Shown: piece by piece, positions 1-11,121 of the stretch
Position numbering within the stretch: the first letter of the stretch is position 1
How the letters are laid out: the number at the start of each line of letters is the position of its first letter
Source of the DNA: Micrasema longulum
Lineage: Eukaryota > Arthropoda > Insecta > Trichoptera > Brachycentridae
Assembly: GCA_022494885.1 (NCBI GenBank)
Contig: JAGVSM010003818.1
Location: forward strand, 248,001 to 312,000
Direction of reading: 5' to 3'
DNA: 64,000 bases
Program-made: the position numbers and the translations under genes
Notes under the pieces: model-generated
The model's input: the letters and a program-made list of their open reading frames with translations, nothing else
What the model was told of the DNA's origin: nothing
Database searches by the model: none

Positions 1-488
1 GACGCTTTGGTCACCCATGTTGTATATTGTTTGAACCGTATAATTGCAACATTAATTGTGCCTAGTTTACTTAACATTATATATGTTATACGATTCCTTA
101 GTAAAACGTTTGCGTGCTATTTTATAAACGTCCAGGAGAGCTGAAAAAAGATCTAAACTAAAACATTTTAGTATTTTGTACAGTTTTCCAGAATGAATAA
201 CCTTTTTAATTATTGGTGTCGTTTTTTTTATGTGTATTAACTGAAATATTGACTAAAACTGTTGAAAACTAAAATTTTTAAAAAAATACACATGGTCCCT
301 TCAGGCATTTGACTACTGATTTATAATTGAAGACATCCGTGGATGAAGGCGTTATATCGCAAATTAAAAAAAAAAACTTTTTACCGAGACGAAGATTTTT
401 ATCTTTTTTTATATAAAACCAACTACACCAGCAGAAAACCAATTTTGAGAGCGAACGAAGGTGTTATTTTATCAATAATTGTACTGGT

Positions 489-752
489 GTTGGTCTCGTG
501 GTGTAATGGTCGGCAAATTTCCCTACCATGCAAGAGGTCTCGGGTTCGATTCCCGACGTGGTTGATATGAAAATATTTATTTTAAAGGGTGTTTTTATAC
601 TGGAATATTTCATAGTCTATGGACTGGTACCTGAAGCGTTAAGCTGATCAACTTACCTTTACGTAACAAAAATGATCTAGATACGCTGAAATTGGTGTAC
701 CAATGCAATGCCCTATGCACCATTAGGTGCGGAAAGAGAGTGATGAAGATGT
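489..752 (+). repeat. tRNA-derived SINE, family A, full copy
   Basis: The head resembles a tRNA, with an A-box-like tggtgtaatggtcggc and an exact B box (GGTTCGATTCC at 543-553). It is followed by a shared body: gaatatttcatagtctatgg, then tgatcaacttacctttacgt, then caatgcaatgccctatgcac, ending gagagtgatgaagatg. The same head-body order recurs at 52640-52884 (+), 12725-12996 (-) and 61617-61860 (-), with partial copies at 27512-27680 and 36017-36145. The head does not close an acceptor stem, so it is not a functional tRNA gene. Confidence 0.8.
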
Positions 753-1656
753 ACCGGTGTTCAAAACTTTAATCCCAGATATCCGTGCTTTTTGTTTTTA
801 TCACATTGCACCTTTATCCATTCATGTCTTCAATTATGTTGATATTTCATTAAAAAATGTTCTGATTGTTTTTTAAAATATTTTTATTACAGTTCAAATG
901 CATTGACATATTTTTTAATATAAAAATATCAAGTTATGTTTCATTTATGAGTACCCATAAGTATATTCTCACACTCCGTTAAAATATCGATCAATCTTAT
1001 TTATTGAAATAAAGTTTAATAAAAAAAGCATATAATAAATAATATTATGCAGCAATTGTGCATACTAACATAAAATATTAAGGAATAAAACGTAATAGTA
1101 TAATCTTGCACTGTCAAGATTTGAATTAAAAAACCTACATTATTAAAAGTGATTTCACATGCGAGATATTTTGTGTTTACTCAATCTTTTGCTGGTTGTA
1201 AATTGCATCAAGCATCAAGTATGTTGTATATTTAAGTAGTTTTGTTAGTAAAGTAATAAATGTCTACTTGATTGATTTATCTAGAATCTAAGCATTTCAA
1301 AGATAATTCAACAATTTCCCTGTGAATAAATGTGAATAAAGTATATCTCTAGCCAAGATACATCAAACATAAGTCAAACTATTCATATAACCGTGTAAAA
1401 TGGTTAAACTGTATAATGTAACTGGATTACAAATTATATTTAACCTGTATCTTTATTCACCGCTCGTTAATTTATAGAGTTACGTTCATATCAACGAGAT
1501 TTTAGTTATAGTAAATTAACATGTTACAACCGAGATGGAGACCATTATACAGAAAGGAATCCATCCATAACTGTAGGCATAAACAGGGCTTATTTATTTA
1601 TTATACATACGGACTAAGCTAATTACAACAGTTATATAAAGAAAAAAAATACATAA
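753..1656. other. AT-rich stretch, nothing recognised
   Basis: No coding signature or clear repeat. A short motif around 1588-1640 (gcttatttatttattatac) resembles the T-rich 3' end of a LINE lying on the minus strand, as at 44553, but is too short to call. Confidence 0.4.
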
Positions 1657-2225
1657 AAAGCTATTTACAAAGCAATTATTGAACCACACGTTAACTACTG
1701 TAGTAGCATTTTATTTTTATCAAACAAAGAAAACATAGATAAACTAACTGTATTACAAAATAAAGCCTTTAGAATCATTTTGAAAAAAAACAGATATACG
1801 AGGGTAAAGTCGATGGTAAATGAAATGAAATTATTAACATATAAACAAAGAATATTTTACAATACAATGATATTGGTTCATAAAATTATAAACTCTAATA
1901 AAAAAACAGAATTTTGGAAAAAAATTGATCGGAACCATCATGAACACAATCACAATACTAGAGAAAAGAACAAAATTAGACTTCCATTTAGGAAAAAGGC
2001 AAAGTCACAAAATTCAATTTTATTTAAAGCAATTAAAAGTATTACGAAATGGAAAAAAATATTTATGAAGAAAAAAACATATCAAAATTTAAAATAATGG
2101 TCAAGACATATGTGATAAACAATTTATAAATTAAATATATTTGCAATGTTATTATTAGAACACACATAACAATATGTATGATATGTGTGCCCTATTTTAA
2201 GATTTAATTTTTTTTTTTTAAATTA
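1657..2225 (+). pseudogene. Non-LTR retrotransposon 3' end (C-terminus of reverse transcriptase ORF plus 3' UTR)
   Basis: An open frame without its own start runs from about 1657 to the TAA at 2095-2097. It reads IIEPHVNYCSSILF, then LTVLQNKAFRIILKKNRYTR, then MVNEMKLLTYKQRIFYNTM. This is the usual post-RT layout of Jockey/CR1-like LINEs (a Y-x-S-x-L patch, then LQNKA-x-R-x-I, then LLT-x-x-QR). The element is 5'-truncated, as is typical of LINE insertions. The 3' UTR is AT-rich and ends around an oligo-T/oligo-A stretch near 2210-2230. The frame is intact, so the copy may be fairly young. Confidence 0.75.
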
Positions 2226-2618
2226 AAAAAAGAACATAAAAGCAAACAAGAGCAATCAATTAATGGTATACAATAAACATATTATTAATAATAATAATTG
2301 TTGTTTATTAACAAAAAAAAACGATTTCTTTATCTACTACGTACATACTTAGGTAATAGATTTCTCTGGATTGTGTCTAGTCTGCCTAACCAGGTACAAC
2401 CTGTTTTATTAAAAAATAAACCATGACATGCCTACCTACTAGTTAATTTATTATACAGTTCTACAATATTTAAATTTACCATTTATAATTTTAGAATGTT
2501 TTTGAGTAAATTTTCCGATTTTTCTCTACCTAAATCCAGTAGCCATTTTTTAAAAGATTTCTTTAATTGAATTCAGGTCATGGTTTTGTAATGTTCGGGT
2601 AACATATAGAATATTTGA
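2226..2618. other. AT-rich stretch, nothing recognised
   Basis: No homology or coding signal seen. Confidence 0.4.
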
Positions 2619-2792
2619 ATCGGGTTATGGTCCCGTGGCTAGTGTCTCAGACTCACGGATCAAAGGTCCGTGGTTCGAATCCCACTCTACCCCAACATGA
2701 TTTCCATTTTCTAATGGTGAGTTATTTACAACTCGTTGACAAAGGTCCTCAAAATCAAATATTTGCGTAAATTATAGGAACGCAAATATTTG
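2619..2792 (+). repeat. tRNA-derived SINE, family B, full copy
   Basis: The tRNA-like head (ggtcccgtggctagtgtctc) carries an exact B box (GGTTCGAATCC at 2672-2682). The body contains ttctaatggtgagttattta and acaactcgttg and ends in a near palindrome around gcaaatattt. The same family occurs at 19878, 23441, 24320 (-), 43355 (-) and 53158 (-). Confidence 0.8.
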
Positions 2793-4009
2793 GGGCCCAG
2801 AAACCTGAAATTTCTTCGCCCGAATTCAGAGTTTGTGGTAGAACCCATGACCCATCCTTTAGTTTGACTTCTGGTAGAGTGTGAGTGTTCCTTTTGGGGA
2901 TTGGTAAAATAATTTTCTTTCACAAACATGATTATTCTAGATATATATATTTGCCTTATATCTAATATATTGAATTCCTCGAGCAACTTGACGCGGGGGT
3001 ACTTGAACGTACCTGAGTTTCAATATATTCATAAACACGATAAACATGTAACATTTCGAGCTAAACCATGCCAATCCATCTTCATCCCACACTGTTTTAA
3101 CGGCGAAGAGTTCTACGAAAAGCCGGAAGGTCTATCACAAAGAATTCCAAGTTGTGTGACGAATTGACTAACCTACACATTCTGGACATTAGGACATAAA
3201 AACTCAAATTTGCTCTTAGAAGATTTGATAAATAACAGATTTTAACTTCTGGTGACAAAGTTGGAAACATGAAAATAAATTGATTGCAACAGAACTTGCA
3301 TTAAGATTTGATTGATTGCAATTAAGATTGTACGAACTATGCCCAGAACTATCCACTTATACGTTTTGCTCGAGAATATGATTTGAACTTTCCCCTTATT
3401 GATCCATTTGATTGTAAAAAAAAAACATTTAAAGTGCGCGTCTTAAAACACTTTTTAGTCTTATACTTAGTTTCAATAATAAAGTCTTATTTTATCTTAT
3501 TTTATTTTATTATATCTCTAATCCTTAATATTTTATATATATTTATATTTTCGACACTTGACACTTGTGCAATATTTACACACATGTCCACCCTCATTCC
3601 AATAGAACACCCACTCACCCACCCTCTCACTCACTCACACTGACACAAACACTAGTATGTTTTGTACGTGTATTTAATGTATTTCTGTGGATATCTGTCA
3701 TTGGTTTTATTCTCTGAATATTTTATTTGTTATATTTTTGTTACATGTATTACTGTTGATATCCTCAATAAATAAAAAAAACATAGATGGGACGTCACTT
3801 ACAGCATTAAGTATTTTGAAAATGCAAAAAAGGTCCATCTCAGTTCTACGTTCCTCCAATAAAGGCAGATTAAGAGATTGATCTATTTCAAAATGGGAAT
3901 AATTACCCATTTGCAATCTGAGCAACCAAGTTACTTATCTTCGAAGACGGTGTTGGACAGACTTGATATGGTTAATATGATCCTATAGAATGGAGAACAA
4001 ATAGGAGAA
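2793..4009. other. Intronic DNA upstream of the DYRK exon, no gene recognised
   Basis: An open frame at 2928-3167 has no family resemblance. The segment 3383-3785 is T-rich with a CACTC-rich run (3590-3640) and ends in aataaataaaaaaaac, which may be an old LINE 3' end, but no RT residues are readable. Confidence 0.35.
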
Positions 4010-4112
4010 GCACAAGCGTATGACATGTCATTGGAAGATTTATGCGGCCACTTTACATATTGAATTACATTTGCCATTTTGCCTATGTATTAACATCTGT
4101 ATTTTTTTAAAT
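4010..4112 (+). repeat. Foldback family fragment (one arm)
   Basis: The order atgacatgtcattgg, then ggccactttacat, then ccattttgcctatgt parallels the arm of the complete foldback element at 9622-10055 (tatgacctgtcattggctgg, then ggccactttacaca, then ccattttcctatg). This is a diverged partial copy. Confidence 0.55.
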
Positions 4113-4478
4113 ACTTCTAACTGCTGACTTTTGTGAAATTAAAGAACTAAAACCTGTATTGATGCTGGTGAAATTCACTAAGGCAACGCCTAAAAACTTT
4201 TTTGTTTTGCTAGTCTTTGTCTTCAAAAATTAAGGAAAACTTTAAAAATGTTGAATGATAAATTACTTTTGAAAAAATAAGGTGCTAATATGAATAATCA
4301 AATCTATTTGCGACTTGAGTTAAATTATTTACTAAGTTAAAGGATAAAAATATATATTTATTGAAATTTTCTTTCGAAGAAGAACATGGCGCAAGTTTTA
4401 ACAATATTATTTGTTAATTAAGAAAATTTTCATAATTTTAAATTTAAATAACAAAAAAATCAGATGAAATAAGTAGTA

Positions 4479-4515
4479 AGTATGTCTAAATGTTTGTAGA
4501 CCGGCTGGATTTTGT
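4479..4515 (+). repeat. Foldback-family subterminal fragment at the exon acceptor
   Basis: The stretch agtatgtctaaatgtttg followed by tagaccggctggatt matches 62886-62920 (agtatgtccaaatattttta, then gacaggctggatt) at about 28 of 33 positions. It ends only a few bases before the polypyrimidine tract and acceptor of the exon at 4522. Confidence 0.5.
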
Positions 4516-4521
4516 TTTCAG

Positions 4522-4651
4522 ATTCAAAAGGGAATCCGCGGTGTGTGACAAACAGCAAAGGAAGAAAAAGAAAACCGGGATCTAAAACTCTTTCCGCTGT
4601 CATCAGGTGTGAAGATACTCTCTTCACTGACTTCATTGGCAAATGCTTAGA
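4522..4651 (+). CDS. Dyrk: DYRK-family kinase, penultimate coding exon (kinase subdomains X-XI)
   Basis: The 130-nt exon lies between a pyrimidine-rich acceptor (ttttgttttcag) and an exact consensus donor (GTAAGT at 4652). The first two bases complete a codon from an upstream exon. The readable protein begins SKGNPRCVTNSKGRKRKPGS and ends TDFIGKCL plus the first two bases of a Glu codon. This matches the C-lobe of DYRK serine/threonine/tyrosine kinases (CMGC group), in which an SKG-x-PR stretch, a basic PGSK insert and an F-x-(D/E)-F-(L/I)-x-x-CLEWDP helix precede the last kinase helix. The insert is short, as in DYRK4-like and insect smi35A-like class II members rather than vertebrate DYRK2/3; the subfamily is an inference. 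DYRKs autophosphorylate an activation-loop tyrosine and phosphorylate Ser/Thr substrates. Catalytic residues would be in upstream exons, outside the window. Confidence 0.9.
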
Positions 4652-6929
4652 GTAAGTAAAAAAACCTTTTCAATTTTTACAAGCAAGAAAAAATCATTCA
4701 CAAAACTGCTAATTTGTAAAGATATTCAATCATTATAATTATTCGTTTCTTTTTCAAATATACTTCCAATCTGCGGGACTTCAGTTCATAATTTGCAGTA
4801 TCATTCAAAGTTTCGTATGTAACCTACTAACACGCGTCTTCACCTAGTTTCGGCGAAATGATTCTTTTTGATGAAATACGTAAACGCGGGGTAATATTTT
4901 ATGTTTAAACTACATTTTGTATAAATTTATTGCTTCACAAAAAGTCTTATTGTTTTATTCGGAGAAAAACCAGATCACCATTGATAACATCGCCGATGCT
5001 ACCACAGATTAAAAAATCATACAGATTTAAAAACATTTTATTCGTGTTTCGAAACGAGCGAACACTTTAAGAGTCATAACTCATAATTACGATTATAGAA
5101 CATTCACACAGTTAGATCGTCGTAATGTGACGTAACCATTTGTATTTTTATATCGGTGATGATACTGCGTAAGTGAAAATGAAAGTAACTCAACGCGATT
5201 CCCACACAGCGTATAGCATCTTGTAGTAAATTACGACTTCGAGAAATCGTTTGGACTAATGTTCTAACTAACAGGACTTGAAACGGTTTTATTTGCATAC
5301 AAACTTTTATATGACATCCCATACAAGGAGACTGCTTGAGTTCCTCTACTACTAGAGATTATTTATATTTCGGAATACGTACATATCTAAAATTGTACAA
5401 AAATTCCACGATGTGTTAACTAGACAAACAAACATGTGAGATATAGGAACAGTAAAGAAAATAGGTATGAAAAGTGGGACAAAGCAATACAAGCATTGTT
5501 ACGAATTGATGCTTCTTGTCGCGTTGGCGTCGCTCAATTAAAACAATGGATAATTTGGATAATTTGAAAAATCAACATAATTTTTTTATAGAAATCGTTT
5601 CGTTGTTATGATTAACCCAAGTATGGCAACCATTAAAAAAAAGTCGTGAATAGGCATTGAGATATAATTTATAGAGATAACACTCCACACAAATCCGAGC
5701 TAAAAAGTCGTCCCCAAAGAACAGGGATTGACCAGCGGAGATAGCAAATATCGTCACGTCGACTTTGACAAGCAAAACAAGTATTACAGTATAAAGCACG
5801 GACTGTGTACATCGGTCTACTGTAAGTTCTATTTAGTATGTCGCTCTTTTCCGCATACGCGTCACCTTTGTTTGTCGTTTCGCTTTACCTCCGACAAACT
5901 GAGCAGGGCGGAGACAGGAGATAATTATTCGCAAATTGTAAAATATTAATAAGACGTTTTTTGACATTAAAACAGCTATTTAAACAAATATTGATAAATA
6001 TAAGAATATAACTTGCCGGTGAAATGTTTAACAATTGCTTTTCCATATCGATTTGTACAGTATCTTAGCGTACATAAAGGCATTTTAGTAATTACGAGGA
6101 GAAAAGTAGCTGGCGAACGCTAGCAACAGACTAAAGTCCGTTCTATCAAACATAGACTAATTGGCCTCAGGTTGAGGGAACATATTTCGAACGCTTATGT
6201 TTACTTCAGTTATATACCCCAATATGAATAGCCGTATCAGAAAATAAAATCAAGCATGAAGCGAACCTCGAATAAATGATCCGCACAGAAGGTTTTAATT
6301 TAAGTCCGCAACATTCAATCCCATAGGGGATCGCAAACGAAATTGAATAATTTAAGAAAACCTTTATTCAATAAAAATTATGAAATGTAAATAAATATAA
6401 AATTAGTAGAATTTCTGGTTAGTTTTATTTTTGAAAAGTCAGGTTTAGGTGTTTAACAAATGATATGTGAAAAGTGATAAGTATAAAAATAAATAGAAAA
6501 TTTATTATGGTATGCATATCCGTAAACAATAAAATTTATGAATATGACTAAAGTTTCTTGATTTAGAATTTTAATGATTTATTTTTGGGAATATTTCTAA
6601 TATTTGCAATGTCCCTTTCCTGAAGTTTTGTGACACAAGATCCCTGTTTATATCGTAAAAAACATAAAATAAATACCTGTAATTCTCGTAACGAAAAAAG
6701 TCATGCGTATTATTAGGTGTCATTAATTTTAAACGTTAAGATATGTCTAACACACTAAGTTGGCCGTTAGCATTATTTATTATTTTACAGCGAATATGAC
6801 ACTCACACGTCGCGTCGTTTACTATATAATATTGTCAAATTTGTCACCGTCATAATAATTGTCTACTGTAATATCTTCACGGCGGATATTTTCTCTACTT
6901 TCTCCGTTATTCTAAATCTTCTACGAGCA
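4652..6929. other. Intron, no repeat or exon recognised
   Basis: AT-rich. The sub-stretch 5690-5930 has slightly higher GC and overlapping open frames on both strands, but nothing resembles a known protein. Confidence 0.4.
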
Positions 6930-7200
6930 ATAATTAGCCGCGTGAAGTGTGCGAAGAAAATCATATTCATTGTATTCCTTCTTGTACGCTTCAACGCAAA
7001 GGAATGAGGAACTTCAGCTCTACGGGAAATTGGATACAAAAATGTTTTCTTGCGCGCAGTAAAAATTAGAGCATCAAATTGGAATACAAAGTTTCTTGAA
7101 AATGGACGAAAAAAATAGCTAAAAATATTTTGATAAAAATGGTTTACTTTGAACGACGTCACTGGTTCATATGAACCAACCGATGATATGAGAGCGATGA
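6930..7200 (+). repeat. Dispersed repeat D, copy 1
   Basis: The stretch from about 6990 to 7100 (gaatgaggaacttcagctct, then ggatacaaaaatg, then gtaaaaattagagcat) matches the reverse complement of 37515-37620. It is a moderately diverged dispersed repeat of unknown type. The minus-strand open frame over it lies within the repeat and is not called a gene. Confidence 0.5.
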
Positions 7201-7742
7201 AGGATATCCGGTTTGCTTACTTTTAACGAACTAATCGGGAGAACTGACAGAGAAGAACGTCTTACGTCACTCGCGGAGTTATTTAAAAAATACAAAACTT
7301 TAAAAAATCACAGCACTGATAATACGATATAGGTATAAAAAAAAAACAATAAAAAATTTGCTATGTTTAATAGTCTATTAACAAATATTTTTTTTTTTAA
7401 ACGATGGACTTCCTCATTAATGTACATTTTCCATTCGATAAACAAACATAATGTTGTTATTTGTCTGTCGAATGGGAAAATGCATAGAATGGTCGTGCAT
7501 TCACTTCCTTCAACTTAATTAGGCGTAAGTACTACTTGTAAACGTGTATCGACAGTTTTTTAATAGTTTAATAATACGATAACGCGTTGAGTATTGTATA
7601 AGGGGAAATTTTAGCAAAAGTCTTTTATTCATAGAAAATATAAATAACTAAGCTTTTAGAAACAAACAATAAGCTACTAAACCACGAAAGAAGGCTTGTC
7701 AGCAGGTTTTATTTTTTTAATTTGACAGAAGTAGCTAGTAGA

Positions 7743-8306
7743 AGTTGACAGCTTTAAATGCTTAGGAGTTCACATAACTGAGGATGGAAACGTACGCAAA
7801 GACCTCGCAACCCGCCTAGAAATTGCTGGAGCAACTTTTAACATGATGCGCGTTGTCTGTAACTCTAGTCTATACTCGGTCAAAACGAAATGCCGAATAT
7901 TCAACTCTTGTATAATGCCAGTACTCCTATATGAGTGCAAATCTTAGCACCTTACAAAACTTGGCTCAAAACACCAAACGAGAAGAATATTAGATATAAG
8001 GTGGTTCGATTTTATAACTAACACTGAGATCCGAGAACGGACGCAGCAGCCTCCTATAAAGAGCGTCTTGAGGATGCGGCGGTGGAGCTGGCTTGGACAC
8101 GTACTGCGCATGCCTCAGGAGAACCTAAACCCAAGTTGCTTCTTCTTTAAACCTGCGGGCTGACGCCGTCCTGGAAGACTGGATGACGATCTTTCAACTT
8201 TACTCGGCGGAACTCAGGAGCGCTGGATTGACGTAGGAGGAGGCGAAAATGCTGGCTGGCGATATGGTCTCCTAGAGGTAACTGGTGATGTCCACATGCT
8301 CCACTT
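7743..8306 (+). pseudogene. RTE-type non-LTR retrotransposon, C-terminal RT region, decayed
   Basis: One frame reads VDSFKCLGVHITEDGNVRKD, then LATRLEIAGATFNMMR, then SVKTKCRIFNSCIMPVLLYE and stops (TAG at a position that is normally Trp). A shifted frame continues NTEIRERTQQPPIKSVLRMR, then RWSWLGHVLRMPQENLNP. This is the C-terminal part of RTE-clade reverse transcriptases of insects. Internal stops and frame changes show it is dead. Its 3' UTR is interrupted by a SINE (8307-8540) and resumes at 8541-8580 with aggagccgacgtag and an AAG-repeat tail. A second copy is at 47868-48165. Confidence 0.8.
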
Positions 8307-8540
8307 TTTAAATATTTTAAATTATTTTTTTTAAAGGAATAACTCGCTAAGCCTCTATTTTGAGGCTTGTCAAAAGGTAGGATGGAGGGGATATGGAAAG
8401 AGGTAATAAAAAATACACCACAACACTCAGACTAATTGAGAAAAAAATATTTCTTGGATTTTTTCCTCGCAACTGGCGGGAATCGAACCCGCGACGTCAG
8501 TTTCACAGTTAGCTGTCTGACCAACTGCGCCACGGCGCCT
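8307..8540 (-). repeat. tRNA-derived SINE, family C, nested in the RTE element
   Basis: Read on the minus strand it starts ggcgccgtggcgcagttggt (A box) and carries the B box GGTTCGATTCC (rc of ggaatcgaacc at 8479-8489), followed by a body of about 160 bp ending in an A/T-rich tail next to 8307. Comparison with the uninterrupted RTE copy at 48.1 kb (ctccacttaggagcgg) places the insertion exactly between ccactt and taggag. The acceptor arms do not pair, so it is not a tRNA gene. Confidence 0.75.
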
Positions 8541-8580
8541 TAGGAGCCGACGTAGAAAAAAAGAAGAAGAAGAAGAAATA
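8541..8580 (+). repeat. 3' tail of the RTE element beyond the SINE insertion
   Basis: taggagccgacgtag followed by A-rich sequence and (AAG)n. It is equivalent to the tail at 48122-48165. Confidence 0.7.
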
Positions 8581-9621
8581 GTTCAGAAGTTACTGAACAT
8601 TAATATAGGTAAATAAGGTACTATTTTTTTTAACACAACTAATCTTTAAGTAGAATAAAGTAAATATACTGAGAAAAAAGACCACAAACAAATATAAAAC
8701 ATTATTAAAATATATTATACAGGTAAATCTAATACTTCATAATATTTTTCTAGGTATGAGGAAAAACTCAAGTTCCTTTACAATAACACGGTCAAAACTA
8801 ATAATTGATGTACCTGGAAGCGAATATCGTAAAATGGTTATTTGACTTCAATCTATAACTAATGTCACTTTCTCTATCAGATTGGTTTCAATAAACATTT
8901 ACCAACATTCTACTGTTGAGTCTTACTCGTATATTATAGAAAAAAACAATTCGATTTTTAAACTCATCGTGGCTTCCGGTTTCGTCAAAAATGTAACTAA
9001 AAATACATAATATCTTAATTTAAAATTACAAAATCATCCGAAAACAAGAAGATTACATAATTTTATATCATTCACATTATAATATGTTATACTGTTAAAT
9101 GGCCAGTTTCTTAATTTTCAATACGGGTAATTATAACGATTACTTAATTGAAATCGCATTTCACTATCGATATTATGTATTTTGTTTTCAAATCTCAACT
9201 GTGTGATGAGTTATAACATGTTTAATGATCCCCTCAATATTAATGACCGTTTGATTTCAAAGGAAATAAAATTGGGTAAGAATAAGATTTGAAAACCATT
9301 TTTTATTTTGTAATCCGATGATACGATTTTTATGCTAGTTAAATTAGACGATGAAATTTTATTCACCTCATCGAGAAATAAAAAAGTAATTAAAATTTTT
9401 GAATATTGAAACTTTAAAAATACATATCAAACCAATTACAGGAGCGGCAAGAGCGATATTTGAATAAAATCGCATAACGTCACAAGTATTTATCAAACCC
9501 AAAATAAGATACAAATAATTGCGTGACTGTAATTTAATCAGTACACGAGTAGATATTTGTGATTTTTTATGTTATTTTAATGTCCTTAATTGTTCAGATT
9601 GTTTAATTTTACAATATTTGA
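8581..9621. other. AT-rich intron, nothing recognised
   Basis: No coding or repeat signal seen. Confidence 0.4.
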
Positions 9622-10055
9622 ATTTGTCCAAGTGTTTTTAGACAAAAGACTGGATTTCACCCCCTCGGGAGTCATTAAGATTAACAAATTACAACAGTGA
9701 TGGAAAATACCTTAAATAAAGGAATATGGAAGTCTAGGCATTTACAGGGCTTATGACCTGTCATTGGCTGGTTTAAGTGGCCACTTTACACACTGTGTAA
9801 CATTCACCATTTTCCTATGTTTGAACATCCATATTTCTTCAATTCTTCCATTTGTTGATTTTAGTGAGTCCAAATCAACATATTTAAGAATTGAAGAAAT
9901 ATGGATGTTTAAACAAAGGCAAAATGGTGAATATTACACAGTGTGTAAAGTGGCCACTTAAACCAGCCAATGACAGGTCATAAGCTCTGTAAATGCCCAG
10001 ACTTTCATATTCTCTTATTTAAGGTATTCTCCATCCCTGTTGTAATTTGTTGTGT
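9622..10055. mobile_element. Foldback MITE, most complete copy
   Basis: The two halves are inverted repeats over roughly 180 bp each: caaattacaacag near 9686, then aggcatttacagggcttatg and acctgtcattggctgg, mirrored by ccagccaatgacaggtcata, tgtaaatgcccag and ctgttgtaatttg ending near 10055. The loop is centred near 9870. The segment 9622-9685 (tttgtccaagtgtttttaga, then tggatttcaccccctcggg) recurs beside other copies, so the element may extend to 9622. There is no coding capacity; it would be mobilised in trans. Confidence 0.75.
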
Positions 10056-10860
10056 AATTTTGTTAAAATCTTCCTCAAACTCTATTGAGTATCGTAAATG
10101 TACATACTATCGTTTTAAAAATATTTATTCTATGTAAATATTCAATCAAAATCAGATTTGGAGCTATACTACCAAATAATAACAATACCATTAGCAAGCT
10201 TAGAAAACCCATAACAATATTGTCAGTCAGCAAAAAATGACATTGTACAACATAAAAATAACGGAAAAGATTAATTTAAAATCACGATAGCTATCTTGAC
10301 AGAATGTTTAGTTCTGGCATGTCTATAATTATTATTTTCGCCATTTTTTGTTGTCATAAACACGACATCTATTTCTAAGCCCTAACATTATCGTTTGACT
10401 TATAACGATAATCCGCATACTGTTTGAATTAATATCTTGTCTAAAAATATTTCGTTTCGTTAACCCTTTGAAACATGTTCTCAAATGTCAATGATTTTTT
10501 TAATATTTTTACGCATAACACAAAATGTATATTTTTACTTACAACCTTAAAAAATTCATGTTTAGCTTAATAAAAACATAGAGAAAATTTCAAATGACAT
10601 GAACAATTTCATTCAAAATTCTCATCTCCAAAATTAATAATTTTTTGACATAGCTAAGAGCTTTCTTACGAATGCACCAAATTAGTCGAGATTAAGTCTG
10701 ATCACACTACAAGGTATCTTTAAATTCTTTATTTTTTTTACGAATCACCCTTTTTATTAAATTATCCAAATGTTTACATACACAGTTTGCTTGATTTTCT
10801 TTTAAAACGTATTCGAGTAAAATACAAAAAGGTGTACAAACCTCTAAGAATAATGTTCTT
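10056..10860. other. AT-rich intron, nothing recognised
   Basis: The minus-strand open frame at 10707-10913 runs into the PLE insertion and has no family resemblance. Confidence 0.4.
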
Positions 10861-10875
10861 ATACGGATGCATGAT
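10861..10875. repeat. Target-site duplication, left (15 bp)
   Basis: atacggatgcatgat, identical to 11122-11136. Confidence 0.8.
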
Positions 10876-10935
10876 TTATTTAAAATAAAACACTTTGTAA
10901 ATTTACCACACAAGAGTTTATTAAATTAAATACAC

Positions 10936-10971
10936 GACTAGTTTCAGGTAATCAGTATTACCCATCCTCAG
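10936..10971 (-). ncRNA. Hammerhead-like ribozyme motif, family 2, minus arm
   Basis: On the minus strand: core CUGAGGA, helix II GGGUAA with a 6-nt loop and UUACCU (one G-U pair), then GAAAC, UA and GUC. The conserved core (CUGANGA, GAAA and a UH cleavage site) is intact. Helix III is minimal, 2 bp closed by two bases, resembling the minimal type I motifs reported in Penelope-like elements. Confidence 0.65.
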
Positions 10972-10984
10972 GTGTAAATATAAA

Positions 10985-11020
10985 CTGAGGATGGGTAAAA
11001 CTGATTACCCGAAACTAGTC
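10985..11020 (+). ncRNA. Hammerhead-like ribozyme motif, family 2, plus arm
   Basis: Core CUGAGGA, then a perfect 6-bp helix II (GGGUAA/UUACCC) closed by AACUGA-type bases, then GAAAC, UA and GUC. The differences from the minus arm (T to A in the loop, T to C next to GAAA) show that the arms have diverged slightly and the locus is not an assembly mirror. Confidence 0.7.
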
Positions 11021-11121
11021 GTGTATTTAATTTAATAAACTTTTGTGTGGTAAATTTACAAAGTGTTTTATTTTAAATAAATTCAAAATGTCTTTCCACA
11101 AAGTAAATGCTGAAACAATAA

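Larger units (their letters stand above)
10876..11121. mobile_element. Palindromic Penelope-like insertion with two head-to-head hammerhead motifs
   Basis: The 246-bp insert is flanked by a perfect 15-bp target-site duplication. It consists of two inverted arms: a truncated minus copy (10876-10972) and a longer plus copy (10983-11121) ending with aaagtgttttattttaaata and a tail. Each arm carries a hammerhead-like motif of 36 nt. No protein is encoded. The presence of hammerhead motifs in Penelope-like elements, and PLE copies beginning with an inverted 5'-truncated copy of the terminal (pseudo-LTR) sequence, are known features of that class; assignment here rests on this layout. Confidence 0.75.

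Noticed and set aside
489..565. tRNA gene candidates at SINE heads (489, 2630, 8470 minus, 36017, 52640)
   Set aside because: A and B boxes are present, but the acceptor stems do not pair, and the heads are followed by the same SINE bodies in multiple copies.
343..570. 75-codon plus frame
   Set aside because: Its C-terminal third is the SINE head; no homology upstream.
10876..11121. Palindrome as an assembly artefact
   Set aside because: The arms differ at several positions and in length, and a perfect 15-bp target duplication flanks the insert.
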